From Eustoma russellianum (lineage: Eukaryota > Streptophyta > Magnoliopsida > Gentianales > Gentianaceae), in contig AP025075.1 of the NCBI GenBank assembly GCA_036186865.1, positions 18,192,983-18,256,982 on the forward strand: a stretch of 64,000 nucleotides of DNA, written 5' to 3'. Below are positions 1-10,228 of this stretch, one piece after another. A model generated the notes under the pieces. It was not told the origin of the DNA. It saw only the letters and a program-made list of their open reading frames with translations, and ran no database searches. A program made the translations under genes and the position numbers. The stretch's first letter is position 1. Each line of letters opens with the position of its first letter.

Positions 1-540
1 ATCTAAGTAAATCCGTGTTTGCTTCTGTGAAGTGCTAATCCATTTCCATAGAAATAATGTCAATCACCTAAGAATTTATATGAATAAAAATTAATTGCGA
101 TATAGACAAATTAATCATCAATGTCATATGTATCTACACTATAAAGATGAATGAAGTACCTTTATGAAGATTTCTGCACGAAAATGATGAAAGTATGTCA
201 TCGATTCACCACCTTTACGCTTTTTTTTAGACCGACCAATGACAACATCCTCCATATTAGGCACATCAATTTCATGTATTTCATAAAATTCAAAGACTTC
301 TTTCAACAAATTATTCCAACCAACCATTCTATATTCTTGTAAGCTCTTTTTTACCCAGTGGATCATATTAAGAGTACACCTTATGTTTTGATCTCTCACT
401 TATAGAATCTTAGAAAGTGTACTTGTCATTCCTAAAATTTTCAACATAAACTTTCCAACAAATACAAACTCAAAAGAGTCCATCTTATCAATCAAACCCG
501 ACGCAGTATTTTGGATATCTGATTTCTCGCTATCATCGTA
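1..540 (-). pseudogene. hAT / ZMYM1-like transposase remnant with intron
   Basis: Minus-strand translation from about 540 down gives blocks typical of plant zinc-finger MYM-type-1-like hAT transposases: SGLIDKMDSFEFVFVGKFML, then VRDQNIRCTLNMIHW, then EIDVPNMEDVVIGRSKKKRKG and MTYFHHFRAEIF. A 92-bp intron is visible at 68-159, with donor AAAG|GTACTT and acceptor CTTAG|GTGATT, and splicing joins RAEIFIK to VIDIISMEMD. Breaks are a TAG near 405 and a TAG after MEMD. Reading continues (HFTEANTDLLR) to base 1, so the catalytic C-terminal part is outside the window. This is a fragment and not a working gene. The family call comes from remembered motifs. Confidence 0.75.
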
Positions 541-757
541 TTTTGGTAAGTTTTAGACACATTTTAGTCACTTAGCAGAGAATTAACGAACGCTAAATAT
601 TATGTGACCACGTAACAGAGAGTTAGTGTTCTGTCAAGGAGGGGCACACTTTGAACTAGATGGCCAAAAATACAACTATACCTATCTATCTATATAATTT
701 TTTTCGTTGACGTTGGGGGAGCACGTGCCCCCCATGCCCCCCTTCCCTCCGCCCCTG
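1..757 (-). mobile_element. hAT-type DNA transposon, cut by window start
   Basis: The element reads leftward. Its right end on the minus strand starts CAGGGGCGGAGGG at 757; hAT terminal inverted repeats in plants commonly begin CAGGG, often CAGGGGCGGA. Inside is a decayed transposase (1-540). The other terminus and the expected 8-bp target duplication lie outside the window, so the boundary rests on the terminal motif plus the transposase. Bases 541-757 are non-coding. Confidence 0.7.
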
Positions 758-1131
758 GACCATACACATAATCATCTCATGATTATCAAATCAATACTCA
801 TACTGGTTATAAATTATTTTATCTCTATAACAATAAAAAAATCAGAGACATATATCATAATTGTGTAACATACTAACCAACAATAATGATAATAAAACCT
901 CTTTATTAATAATAAATGTATAACATAAAAATCTAAATCATGGTCCTAGGACACATACACTAACACACATGCTTCGAATTTCTGTTGATCTTTAGGCTAC
1001 TGAAATCACTCTTTACACCAAGAAAAAAACAATGTTAATCCCGCTCCAGTAATTAACCAAAGAACTAACAAAACATCATCTGGGAAATGATGATGTAAAT
1101 GCTATCTCACACCCACTTATCAATCGTCCAA
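758..1131. other. AT-rich spacer, no gene seen
   Basis: Low-complexity AT-rich DNA between the hAT terminus and the PPR stop codon. It probably includes the 3' flank of the PPR pseudogene. I see no coding, RNA or repeat signal. Confidence 0.5.
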
Positions 1132-2041
1132 TCACCAATAACGTCCACAAGAACAGAGAACATCCTTAAAATGATGAAATTTATTCCCATCCCTCAAGAT
1201 GATTTCCCTTCCCATGACTTTCGCGATCAACTTAATAGCCGTGTGACAATCTCCACAAATATGGAGGTTTTTCATTACTCTAATGGGCATTCCCTCAGGC
1301 AAGTTCAACAGTCCAAAAGCAAAGGTCATCCTTTCACTATGATGTCCAAGGCTGCACTTTTTCTTCCATTACATGGTCAGGATGATATCTACTTCCATCG
1401 CCAGTAAACATATGTACTTTTTTTTCAACCACAACCTAGCTGCAACCAGGTGACTTTTCAACCTTCCTAGTTCGCATGCTCCTCCTCAAGTTTGAGACAT
1501 CACCCATCTTCTTTTTGATGCATTAACATTGGAGAGTAGGACATAAGGTCCAGAATTTTTCGGTTCCAGCTCTTGAAGTTCATCTGCTGCTATCTCAGCC
1601 AAGCCAAACTCAGATCACCGTGGAATCTTACAGGCTGCAATGAAGGAACCCCAAATGGTTGCACATGCTTTTTCTGGCATGTTCTTTATCAGAGCCATTG
1701 CCTCATTCAGACGACCAGCTCTGCCAAGCATATCAACCATACAAGCATAGTGATCAGATTTGGGCTCTACTAAATATTTTGATCCCATGTCACCAAAAAT
1801 TTATTGTGCTTCTTTGATTTTCCCAGTGTAGCTGCAAGCTGTAAGAACACCTACAAAGGTGACATCATCTGGTGCAACCCTTGAAGAATGCATGTCCAAA
1901 ACAGTTGCAGAGCCTCGTTACTGAGGCCGTGTTGAGCATAGCCTGTTATTATTGAATTCCACAAAACCAATTCCTTGCGAAATTGTCGAACACTTGCTTT
2001 CCCTTGGCAAAAGCCCCCACTACATATATATATATTGATTA

Positions 2042-2270
2042 GGGAAAATTACTTTTACCTCCCCAGTGGTTTGGTTAATTCGTCAAAAATTTCCCTGTGT
2101 TTTGGAAATAGACCTTTACCTCCCATCTAGTTTGGGTTACAGTGGTTTCCGGCGAACTCCGTCCAAACCATAGGGGGTTGTGTTGGCCGAAAACCACTTT
2201 AACCCAAACTAGAGGGGAGTTAAAAGTCTATTTAGCCAAATCACAGGGGAGGTAAAGGTAATTATCCCTT
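2042..2270 (+). repeat. Left terminal repeat, itself a foldback
   Basis: About 230 bp that is nearly palindromic: an arm running from acttttacctcc to agtggtttccggcgaac pairs with a second arm from ggccgaaaaccact to ggaggtaaaggtaatt. The asymmetric centre (ctccgtccaaaccatagggg) matches the right-hand copy in inverse orientation, which shows the two are terminal inverted repeats of one element. Confidence 0.75.
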
Positions 2271-2905
2271 AAAAATATTGTCACAGTTGATTTTTCAATA
2301 TATTGTAATTATATTATTTTATAAAATAAAATAAAAATAATAATACATGCATTATAATACCAATATACAAATGTTACGACTCTTATTTTCTTTCCATCAA
2401 TATCAATGTGTACCACGACAAATTTTACTAGCACGATTTGATGACTCCTAAATAAAAAAAGCTAAAAATGTAGTCAAATTCAGAACGCACATTGTAAAAC
2501 ATTATATAACAAAAATTCATATGTCCACAACCCATGCAAAAAGCTCATAAATGGGTTGCCAACTCATGATGTGGTGGCATGCACCCATTGGAAGGAAGCA
2601 AATATTCTGGACAGGAAGATGTACGATGATACATATACAACAGTGTTGCTATTCTTTTCACATGGCCATCACATTAGCTTTGTTTGATTACTTCGTGTTG
2701 AGTTGAGCACAAATCTTACTACATACTCCATGAATTTCAGAAATACATGTTAATAATTTAACATGTAAAGATTACATATATGACAAAAAAGTTAAAGTGA
2801 ACAGAATAATAGATACGCTGTCAATAGTTTATCAGACATGAAAGTGAACAAGGATAATGGGACATTGACTGGCATTCTCCTAAAAAGCGGCTGATAATTG
2901 GTCTA

Positions 2906-3092
2906 TAAAACGTCGTTCTCGCTGCACCAGTCTTCCGCGTTTGCACAGGGTCTGGAGAAAGGCCGGATTGCTTCGCGATCTGATGTATGCAGTCTTACTC
3001 TATACTTTATGCAACAGGCTATTTCCGCAACTCGAATCCGTGACCTCAATGTCACAAGCGCAGGTTTAACCAATGGAGGGTAGCTAGGTTGA
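2906..3092 (-). mobile_element. Au-type SINE (tRNA-derived)
   Basis: On the minus strand the order of blocks follows the plant Au SINE consensus as I remember it: an A-box region CATTGGTTAAACC, TGACATTGAGGTCACGGATTCGAG (box B region), GCGGAAATAGCCTGTTGCATAAAG, GTAAGACTGCATACATCAGA, CCGGCCTTTCTCCAGACCC, then ACTGGTGCA near the 3' end. It is diverged and probably silent. Exact ends and a target duplication are not clear. Confidence 0.72.
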
Positions 3093-3170
3093 GAACAAAA
3101 CAAAAGTCGATGAAAAGTACCTCTAAAGTGGAGGAGCTAGTGAGCAGTAGTTTTAAAAGTTAATAATTCG

Positions 3171-3426
3171 AGATAATTACCCTTACCTCCCCTGTGGTTT
3201 GGCTAATTCGCCAAAAATTTTCCTGCGGTTTGGCTAAATAGACTTTTACGTCCCCTTTAGTTTGGGCTAAAGTGGTTTCCGGCCAACACACACCCCTATG
3301 GTTTGAACGGAGTTGGCCGGAAATCACTTTAACCCAAACTAGAGGGGAGGTAAAGGTCTATTTTCAAAACACAGGGAAATTTTTGGCGAATTAGCCAAAC
3401 CACATGGAGGTAAAGGTAATTATCCC
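3171..3426 (-). repeat. Right terminal repeat, inverse of the left one
   Basis: Also a near-palindrome (agataattacccttacctcccc ... ggtaaaggtaattatccc). Its centre ccctatggtttgaacggag is the reverse complement of the left centre with few changes. Confidence 0.75.
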
Positions 3427-4584
3427 TACTGATTATCACATCAAAAACATAAGGATCATAGTCAAGTTTAGATTTAAGTATCTGCGCATGAATCTGCCTA
3501 CCATAATCAAGACTTGCAAGACTAACACAAACAGAGAGAATACTTGATGAGAAAGAAAAGTTCAGCCTGATTCCTCGACTTCTCATCAAGCGGAACATAT
3601 CAAGTGCATGCAATTCAAGACCAATTTCCATATACACTTTTATCATTACATTCCACGTGTCAACATCCTTCTCCCTGATCGCATTAAAAACATTTTGTGC
3701 TCCTCTAGTTTCCCCTGCCTGACCTAAACTGAAGATTACAGTATTAAAAACGGAGAGTGGCTTGACAGGTGTCATGTTAAAAAGTACCAATGCCTCTTGA
3801 ATCCTTTCTGATTGAAGATATCCCATTATTAACATGGCACTCCATGATACCTAGTTCTTCTCAGGCATGACCTCAAAAGGCTTTCTTGCCATGTCCATCT
3901 TCCCGTGTTGTGCATACCCTGAGACCATTAAAGTCCAAGAGAAAACATTTCTGTAAAGCATATCATCAAAGATCACTCGTGCTTCATCCACTCGACCGAC
4001 ATGACACAACCCACCAATCATACTTCTTGTTGTCACCACATCCTTGGCTGCCATCATATTAGAAAGCTTCCACGCTTCCTCAACTCTCGTCTCTTGAATC
4101 AACCCACCCAACGTCACCATCCATGAAACTACATTCTTCTCTTGCATTTTCCAGAAGAGGGATTCAGCTTCAGATACCTTACCCTCCTCCAGATAGCCTC
4201 TAACCATAGCTGTCCAGGAAACAACATTCCTTTCCAGTATTTTATCGAATATATTCTCGCAGCACTTAGCATCCCATTCTTACATAGCCTGAAATCAACC
4301 CATTCCATGAAACCAGCATTTTGTATGGCATTTGGTCAAACAATGACTGGGCTTCTCCGGGTTGGCTGTTCTGAAAGTAACCAGCAAGAATAGAGTTCCA
4401 TGAGGTAACGTCCTTGTGCGGCATATGATCGAACACCTTTCGAGCATCCTGTAAATTGCCCAACTTGGCATACAGTAGAATCTGTTTAGGATATGAGATT
4501 GATAGGCTACAAAATTTCGGATGCTGCATTCAGAAAAGGGAGAAAAAAATATTATACTGAATGGATCAGAGGTGGTTGAGTTAC

Positions 4585-6658
4585 TGTTATATCCTGCTTT
4601 TTTGTAAATAAGAACAAAAGGGTCAATTGGGCCTAATTAATTAGAAAACCTAATTTGATTAGTAAAATTTTCTCTAAACCCTAATCAAATTTCTATTTAA
4701 ACCACGCTTAGACTTCTCCTCCTCCCCTCACTAAACGTGCGCCGCATAGATAAGAGAAGCAGCGACGCTTCTTGCTTTCAATCAGGGCCGCCTCTTTTTA
4801 GGGAAAAATACCACCACTCGATCACACTCTTCAACGCGTATCAAATACCAGGTAGGTGCCCCCTTAACATCCGTTGAATGTAAAAACGATAATCTTTACT
4901 TTCTTTATGAAAATGAGATCGTGGATTAGTATTTGTGATTGTATAGATGATTGGTATTTGATTATATATGTATTTGATGAGTTGTATATCCGTATGTATG
5001 ATCGTATATGTACATATATGAAAGATGCTATTTTCGTATGAAGAAATTGGAAAAGATTGTATTTTTGATGTATATATGAATACCGAAATCGGAAGAAGAT
5101 GTGTTGGTGGCGGCGGCACGTGGCCGGTGGTGGTGGGCTATGGCCACGTGCTGCCGGATTGATGGGGTGGGGCTGAGAGGGGGGGCTGGTCAGGGAGGGC
5201 TGGTCAGGGGGCAGCTGTGAGGTGGGGGGCTGAAGGGGTTAGGGGGTGCGGATGGGGCTGGGGGTGCAGCTGTAAGGTGGGGGTGCAGCTGGAGTGAGGG
5301 GGTGGGGGGGCTGTCGGTTGAAGGGGAACATTGGTGGGGGGATTGAAAAGGAAGGGACGAAAGTTTGGAAGAGTAGGGGGAAACGAACTATGCTGAGGAC
5401 GCAGAAAGGAGGCGCCAGGAAAAATGGAAAAAGAATAAGGAAAAAGAAAAAAGGAAAAAGGAAAAGAAAAGAAAAGGAAAAGTAAATGAAGGATTCCGTA
5501 TGTGATTTCTATGCATTCATGCATCACGATATTGCATTAGGGTATGCGAGACCTAAGTCGCATATCTTTTATGTTAAGGTATGCGAGACCTAAGTCGCAT
5601 ATCTGTTCTGTTCCGTTAGGGTATGCGAGACCTAAGTCGCGTATCTTTTATGTTAAGGTATGCGAGACCTAAGTCGCATATCTGTTATGTTCTGTTAGGG
5701 TATGCGAGACCTAAGTCGCATATCTGTTATGTTCCGTTAGGGTTTGCGAGACCTAAGTCGCATATCTGTTATGTTCCGTTAGGGTATGCGAGACCTAAGT
5801 CGCATATGTGTTCTGTTAAGGTATGTGAGACCTAAGTCGCATATCTATTATGTTGTGTTCTGTTAAGATATGCGAGATCTAAGTCGCATTTCTGTTCCGT
5901 TCTGTTCTGTTAGGATATGCGAGACGTAAGTCGCATATCTGATTTGTTCCGCTCTGTTCCGTTCTGTTCTGTTAGGTCCCGGGATCATGCATTGCACGAT
6001 AGTATGTATGTTTTCGAGAATGTAGGCTTATCATGCATCACGTATGTGGCATTGCATTTCACGCTCATTTCGCACGATTATGTGTTTTGACTGTTTTAAG
6101 AAGTTATGACCGTTATATGTATTTGTGAAAACGTGGACAGTCTATTTTCGTATCACCGTACTTATATGTATTTCACTACTGTCCTAGCATGTATGATCTC
6201 ACTGGGCCGATGCAGGCAGGGTACCTACTGAGTGACGTTTTTGTCGCTCACACCGTTCGTTTTGTTTCATTGCAGACGATTCAGGGTATGATTACATATG
6301 GGTTGGAGAAGATTCAGAATGGGCTCAGTGGGACTCGTAGAGACTGTTGAAGATTGAGGATCAATAATTGAGGAAGTTTTATTTTATTTATTATTCTCCT
6401 TTGAGGACATAGCTTAGGGATTTCTTATTTAGTTACTTTACGATGTCGTTTAAGGGATTATGACTTGATTTTGACTATATATGATTTTGGGGATTTTACT
6501 TTCGATTTAGGGTTTTGAATTGATTTATTTCGCTCCCGCAATCGAATACTCTGTCGTTTTGATAAGTGCATGGATTCATACAGACGCCTTGTATATCCCT
6601 TAGTGGAATACGGTGGGCGTACCGGTTCTGACCCTAGGGTTCGGGACGGGGCGCTACA
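4585..6658 (+). repeat. 5' LTR of gypsy-type element (2074 bp)
   Basis: Starts tgttatatcctgc, ends ggggcgctaca. It holds a TATA-like tatttaaa near 4693, a G-rich stretch (5140-5340), a purine-rich gaaaaagg stretch (5400-5480) and a hairpin-repeat array (5543-5940). It is 125 bp longer than the 3' LTR, partly because it has two more array units. Confidence 0.9.
5543..5940 (+). repeat. Array of ten ~42-bp hairpin repeats in the 5' LTR
   Basis: Each unit contains tatgcga-gacctaag-tcgcata: 7-bp inverted arms around an 8-base loop, followed by a spacer like tctgttatgttccgttaggg. I count ten units (starting near 5543, 5580, 5622, 5659, 5701, 5743, 5784, 5822, 5869, 5915); the last three have changed loops or arms. 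Some spacing is exactly 42 bp, so an accidental reading frame stays open. Confidence 0.9.
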
Positions 6659-6660
6659 GG

Positions 6661-6676
6661 TGGTATCAGAGCCGAG
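6661..6676 (+). promoter_or_regulatory. Primer binding site, initiator Met tRNA type
   Basis: tggtatcagagccgag starts two bases after the 5' LTR. It matches the usual plant LTR-element primer site tggtatcagagc. Confidence 0.85.
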
Positions 6677-6693
6677 GCTCTAGATCTACTGCG

Positions 6694-6900
6694 GAAAAAC
6701 ATAGAATTAAGAAATGATCTTAGAAGTAAGAGATGACTATAGACTTAAGTTTTGATCGTAGATGTAAGTTGATCTTAGACTAAGTTTGATTCTAGACATA
6801 AGTTGTGATTTGAGACTAAGTTTGATTCTAGACGTAAGCTATGATCTGAGACTAAGTTTGACTTAGAATAAGTTTGATTTAGACTAAGTGATGATCGGAC
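6694..6900 (+). repeat. Degenerate ~20-bp leader repeats
   Basis: Irregular tandem copies of a motif near tgatcttagacataagt fill the leader before the gag start, and resume at about 7360-7690 after the gag stub. The units are diverged and vary in length. Confidence 0.6.
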
Positions 6901-7023
6901 TGGGGGCACGGTTGGTTTCTATTTTCGTTTTGTTTATATGTATTTGACTGTTTTCTATTTCTTGAGTTATATATTTCCTGAAATGCCCTTGGCCAAAACT
7001 GAAAATTTTCTTGTCATAGCAAA

Positions 7024-7209
7024 ATGCCGCCAAGAAAGGAGAACAATAGGAACGGCAATAGGAATCCTTCTGAGAATAGGGCTCCACCGCAGGTCATGCT
7101 TCCCCAGGCCCTGACCGACACACTACTGGTCATGGCCCAAGCTGTGGCGCAACAACATCGGCAGCCACATGCTCCACCACCACCGCACTTGGACTTGAGA
7201 CTCTTCTAA
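7024..7209 (+). pseudogene. Gag N-terminal stub of gypsy-type element
   Basis: A 61-codon frame begins MPPRKENNRNGNRN, followed by a hydrophobic segment LPQALTDTLLVMAQAVAQQ and a proline/histidine run. This resembles the low-complexity N terminus of many plant gypsy Gag proteins. It then meets a stop (TAA), and no capsid domain or zinc knuckle follows. Confidence 0.55.
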
Positions 7210-10200
7210 AACGGATGCAGAGGAGTGGTGGTGCAACACAACTAACACCACTGATCACTTGGATCTAATTTCAGAATGAGTTCAAGAGGTATTACGTGCC
7301 GACAGTACGATCTTCAGAGCATGGCTCTAGATACACAGCGGAAATGTAAAATTAGGCCATGATATTAGAAAATAAGTTACGATTTTGGCTCTATGTCACA
7401 ATCTTATACATAAGTGATGATTTGAACATAAGCGATGATCATGAACGTAGGTACTGATCTCAGTTATAAGCGATGATCCTGAACATAAGACGCGATCTTA
7501 GATATAAATAATGATCTCGATTAAGAGTTGACTTTAGACATAAGTACTGATTTAGTAATAAGTGTTGATTATGTACTAATTATGATTTGGAAATAAGACG
7601 TGATATTAGACTTAAGGAATGATGATGCTAAGAACGATCCTAGAAATAAGTTATGATCTTAAACTTAAGAAGTCGATCGGTTTTGAAACACGTATACCTA
7701 GGATATCCCATACGATTCTCCCTTATCTGAGGTTGATCATAACTCTCTAAGCTGTGATCTTAGTAACCTTAGTTGAATACTATATAATTGATTTGTATGA
7801 ATTACAATGTTAACTAGAATATCCTACTACAAACGTTAGTTGACATATTAATAGGTCAGACAGTAACTCGGGTTGCCTTACCATAACTGCAATATAGCAC
7901 TTAGTACCATTAGGGTAAAGTAAAGCGGGTCCACATCTCTACTTGTACGGTAACATCAGAGCAGGTTTAGGTCTAATTTGTGGCCATAGCTACTAAGAAA
8001 AGAATTATAATAGTATAATAAATACTAAGAGATGATTTATAGTAGAATGATAAAAACCAAATAATGATTAGCGTTATAATCAGTAGAGTTTAGTTACGGA
8101 TATTGTACAAAGGAATTTATAGTGTACGGTTAAGAAGTTGAATGTAGGGTAATCAAAATAGGCCGACGATATTAGCCTTATTAGAGGTATTGAACAATAG
8201 CGACATACGAGAATCGGCTATAGTATGTGCCGTGGAATACTATATAATTACAAATTGTGGGTTAAGTGCTGACATCAGAACATTTGGTTTGAATCTAGTA
8301 TGCTTGAATTGAAATAGCGTAAGTATGAATCAGTAATGGCTGCTTGTTCGGGTGAGATTTAACTAGGATAATTAGCAGTTCAAATAACCAAGTAAAGAAA
8401 TACAGTGGATCAGTATGGCGCACGGAAGCATGGTAAATTAGAACACCTTAAGTCGATAAATATTTAGTGTGACATGCTAGGATTGGACAATTTAAGTTAG
8501 GGATTTTATCATAGTAGGCGAATGTTAGACTTATAAGAAACGATACATAGACGGATTGTTCTTTTGAAAATAAGGATGTATTCTAGTAATTATACAAAAT
8601 ATTGGACTATTATTTTTCTAGCATATAAATATTTTATATAAGCACGTACACCGAGTTATACCTATATTTTACAAGGACTTCAAAAGACATTTTTTTAGAA
8701 AAATACCTTATTAAGTCTCATTTCTTTATATAGTCTACTAAACTTTACGAAGCTAAGTTTTTTTTACAAATAAAATTTTTAATTCTTTTGACGACCTTGA
8801 AAAGGGGAAAACTTTTAAAATATTGATGTTCTTGCAAAAACAATGTGTTTATATATATTTCTTACAGAATATTTCTATTTTTGGTCAAAATTAATTTAAT
8901 TTGACGACCATTGATATCGCAAGCAGTTTAACCGTTTAAATGTTTTCGAAGTTATTTATCTGCTTGCGATAAACTTATTAAGTTTGTGAACCAGAAATAG
9001 TTTCAAATGTATTTATTTCTTTTTGAAAAAGAGTGTTATCTTAGTCAAAATTGTTTTTCGAAACTTTGCATTCGTGAAGTTTTCAAATGTTGTATTCTGC
9101 GCAACAGAACATAACTTTCAAAATATATATACCTGTTTTTGAAAACGGAAGGTACCGTATTCAAATCGTTTAATAAAACCTTACATTATTAGGTTTACAA
9201 CTGTTTCGACGCAATTTTATCAAAATGCCTTGGGAAAAAGTTATATTATCATTTTTAAAATGGTCATTTGAAATATCGCGTTGCGAAAACAAATCTATGA
9301 TACTTTGAGTTTTATATTTACAAAAATTAGAAGCTTCATTATTTTAAGTAGTTAAAGCTATATTCAAAATTATAGCTACGTAAGCTACTTTTCTTTTAAC
9401 TTGAAGAAAGATATGTCCATATACATATTTCGTATACTAGGCTGCTGACGATATCTCTGAGAATGAAGAGCATGATCTTAGAGCTAGTTCGTAAGTATAT
9501 AAGAATTGATTTTGAAGACTTGGTTGTGTTAAGGAAGGGTAACGGTTACCATATTGGCATGTACAAAGGATGTTAGTGTGGTTAATTATCTAGGGGATGA
9601 ATCATATGTGATAAGGTTAAGAACCTGGCATTGTAGATTGTAATAAGTTGAATGATACACGTCAAGTAGTATAAGTGGAAGTTTGTAAGCACTAATTATA
9701 GAGAATTAGGTAAGGATTGAACCCTATGAAGACTAGATCATCTTGGGAGATGCTAGTGATGACTAAATTAAATCGTACTATAGTGCAATGTATTTCGAAA
9801 AATACATACAGCTTCAGGATGAGTCTTGAGAACAAGGCGTTAAGTTAAAGATTGTACTACACCTAGGAACTGATTTTAGAGGGTTGCTCATGATAGCAAA
9901 TAATAAGTATGATATAGACCAACGATTAAGTTATGAAGTCAGTATAATGACGATACCCTTAAGGCTGGTTCGAGAACTATGGAAAGAATAGGTTACGATC
10001 TGTCAAGAAAGTACAATGGGTTTAAAGATTACATTGTAAATATACACACTGAATGATTTGAGGACCTAGTCTTGTATCGAGGAAGTGAAATAGATAACAT
10101 ATCGGAATATGCAAGGGATACTAAGTTCGGTCATGATCTAGAAAACTGAATTATGTAGGACTATACTAAGTTATTGATTCCGCAACACACAAGTTTCGAG

Positions 10201-10215
10201 GACGAAACTTTTTGT
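7210..10215 (+). other. Non-coding interior of the gypsy-type element
   Basis: Three kilobases of AT-rich sequence with stops in every frame. I find no trace of protease, reverse transcriptase, RNase H or integrase motifs. 8600-9420 is rich in runs of T and ttttgaaaa-like words. The lack of any pol remains suggests a non-coding derivative rather than a recently broken autonomous copy. Confidence 0.6.
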
Positions 10216-10228
10216 AAGGGGGAGAGAA
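10216..10228 (+). promoter_or_regulatory. Polypurine tract
   Basis: aagggggagagaa lies directly before the 3' LTR; this is the expected plus-strand primer of reverse transcription. Confidence 0.8.

Larger units (their letters stand above)
2042..3426. mobile_element. Non-autonomous foldback / MULE-like element inside PPR gene
   Basis: The ends are gggaaaattacttttacctcc and its inverse ...ggaggtaaaggtaattatccc. The flanks tattgatta (2033-2041) and tactgatta (3427-3435) match at 8 of 9 bases; a 9-bp duplication is typical of Mutator-like elements. Removing the element and one flank rejoins the PPR reading frame (codons for YVFDVII then the next repeat). No transposase is present. Interior: 2271-2905 shows no recognisable feature, 2906-3092 is a SINE. 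Confidence 0.8.
1132..4529 (-). pseudogene. Broken PPR-DYW protein gene (organelle RNA editing type)
   Basis: PLS-class pentatricopeptide repeats run down the minus strand from about 4529 to 3436 and from 2041 to 1132. Typical pieces are LYAKLGNLQDARKVFDHMP, WNSILAGYFQNSQPGEAQSL and SLDYGRQIHAQIL. The end is a DYW cytidine-deaminase-like tail: GLLNLPEGMPIRVMKNL, HICGDCHTAIKLI, LCSCGRYW then TGA (the final triplet is RYW, not DYW). Family members bind organellar RNA and direct C-to-U editing. The order resembles Arabidopsis At1g56690 from memory. Damage: frameshift near 4266, in-frame TAG at about 3850 after EKN, a 1.4-kb transposon at 2042-3426, frameshifts near 1900 and 1640, stops near 1500 and 1430, and loss of the E/DYW segment before SERMTFAF. 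The true start is uncertain; an intron with acceptor TGAATGCAG near 4525 is possible. It lies downstream of CPN60B on the same strand. Confidence 0.9.

Noticed and set aside
2906..3092. Possible tRNA gene from the A/B-box-like sequence
   Set aside because: No cloverleaf; the extended similarity follows the Au SINE body and not a tRNA.
4841..5119. 92-codon minus-strand frame, repeated at 10483-10761
   Set aside because: Antisense in the gypsy-type LTR pair, low complexity, no motif.
5294..5485. Open frames in the G-rich LTR part (also 10743-11096 and the minus-strand partners)
   Set aside because: They arise from low-complexity G- and GAAAAAGG-rich sequence, occur in both LTRs in different lengths, and carry no protein motif.
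5623..5835. 70-codon repeat protein (also 11151-11363)
   Set aside because: The frame is a by-product of a 42-bp repeat; the inverted arms explain the conservation better than coding does.
5543..5940. Spaced repeats resembling a CRISPR array
   Set aside because: The spacers are themselves repeats of one another, the array lies in an LTR of a plant element, and there are no cas genes. It is a minisatellite with hairpin units.
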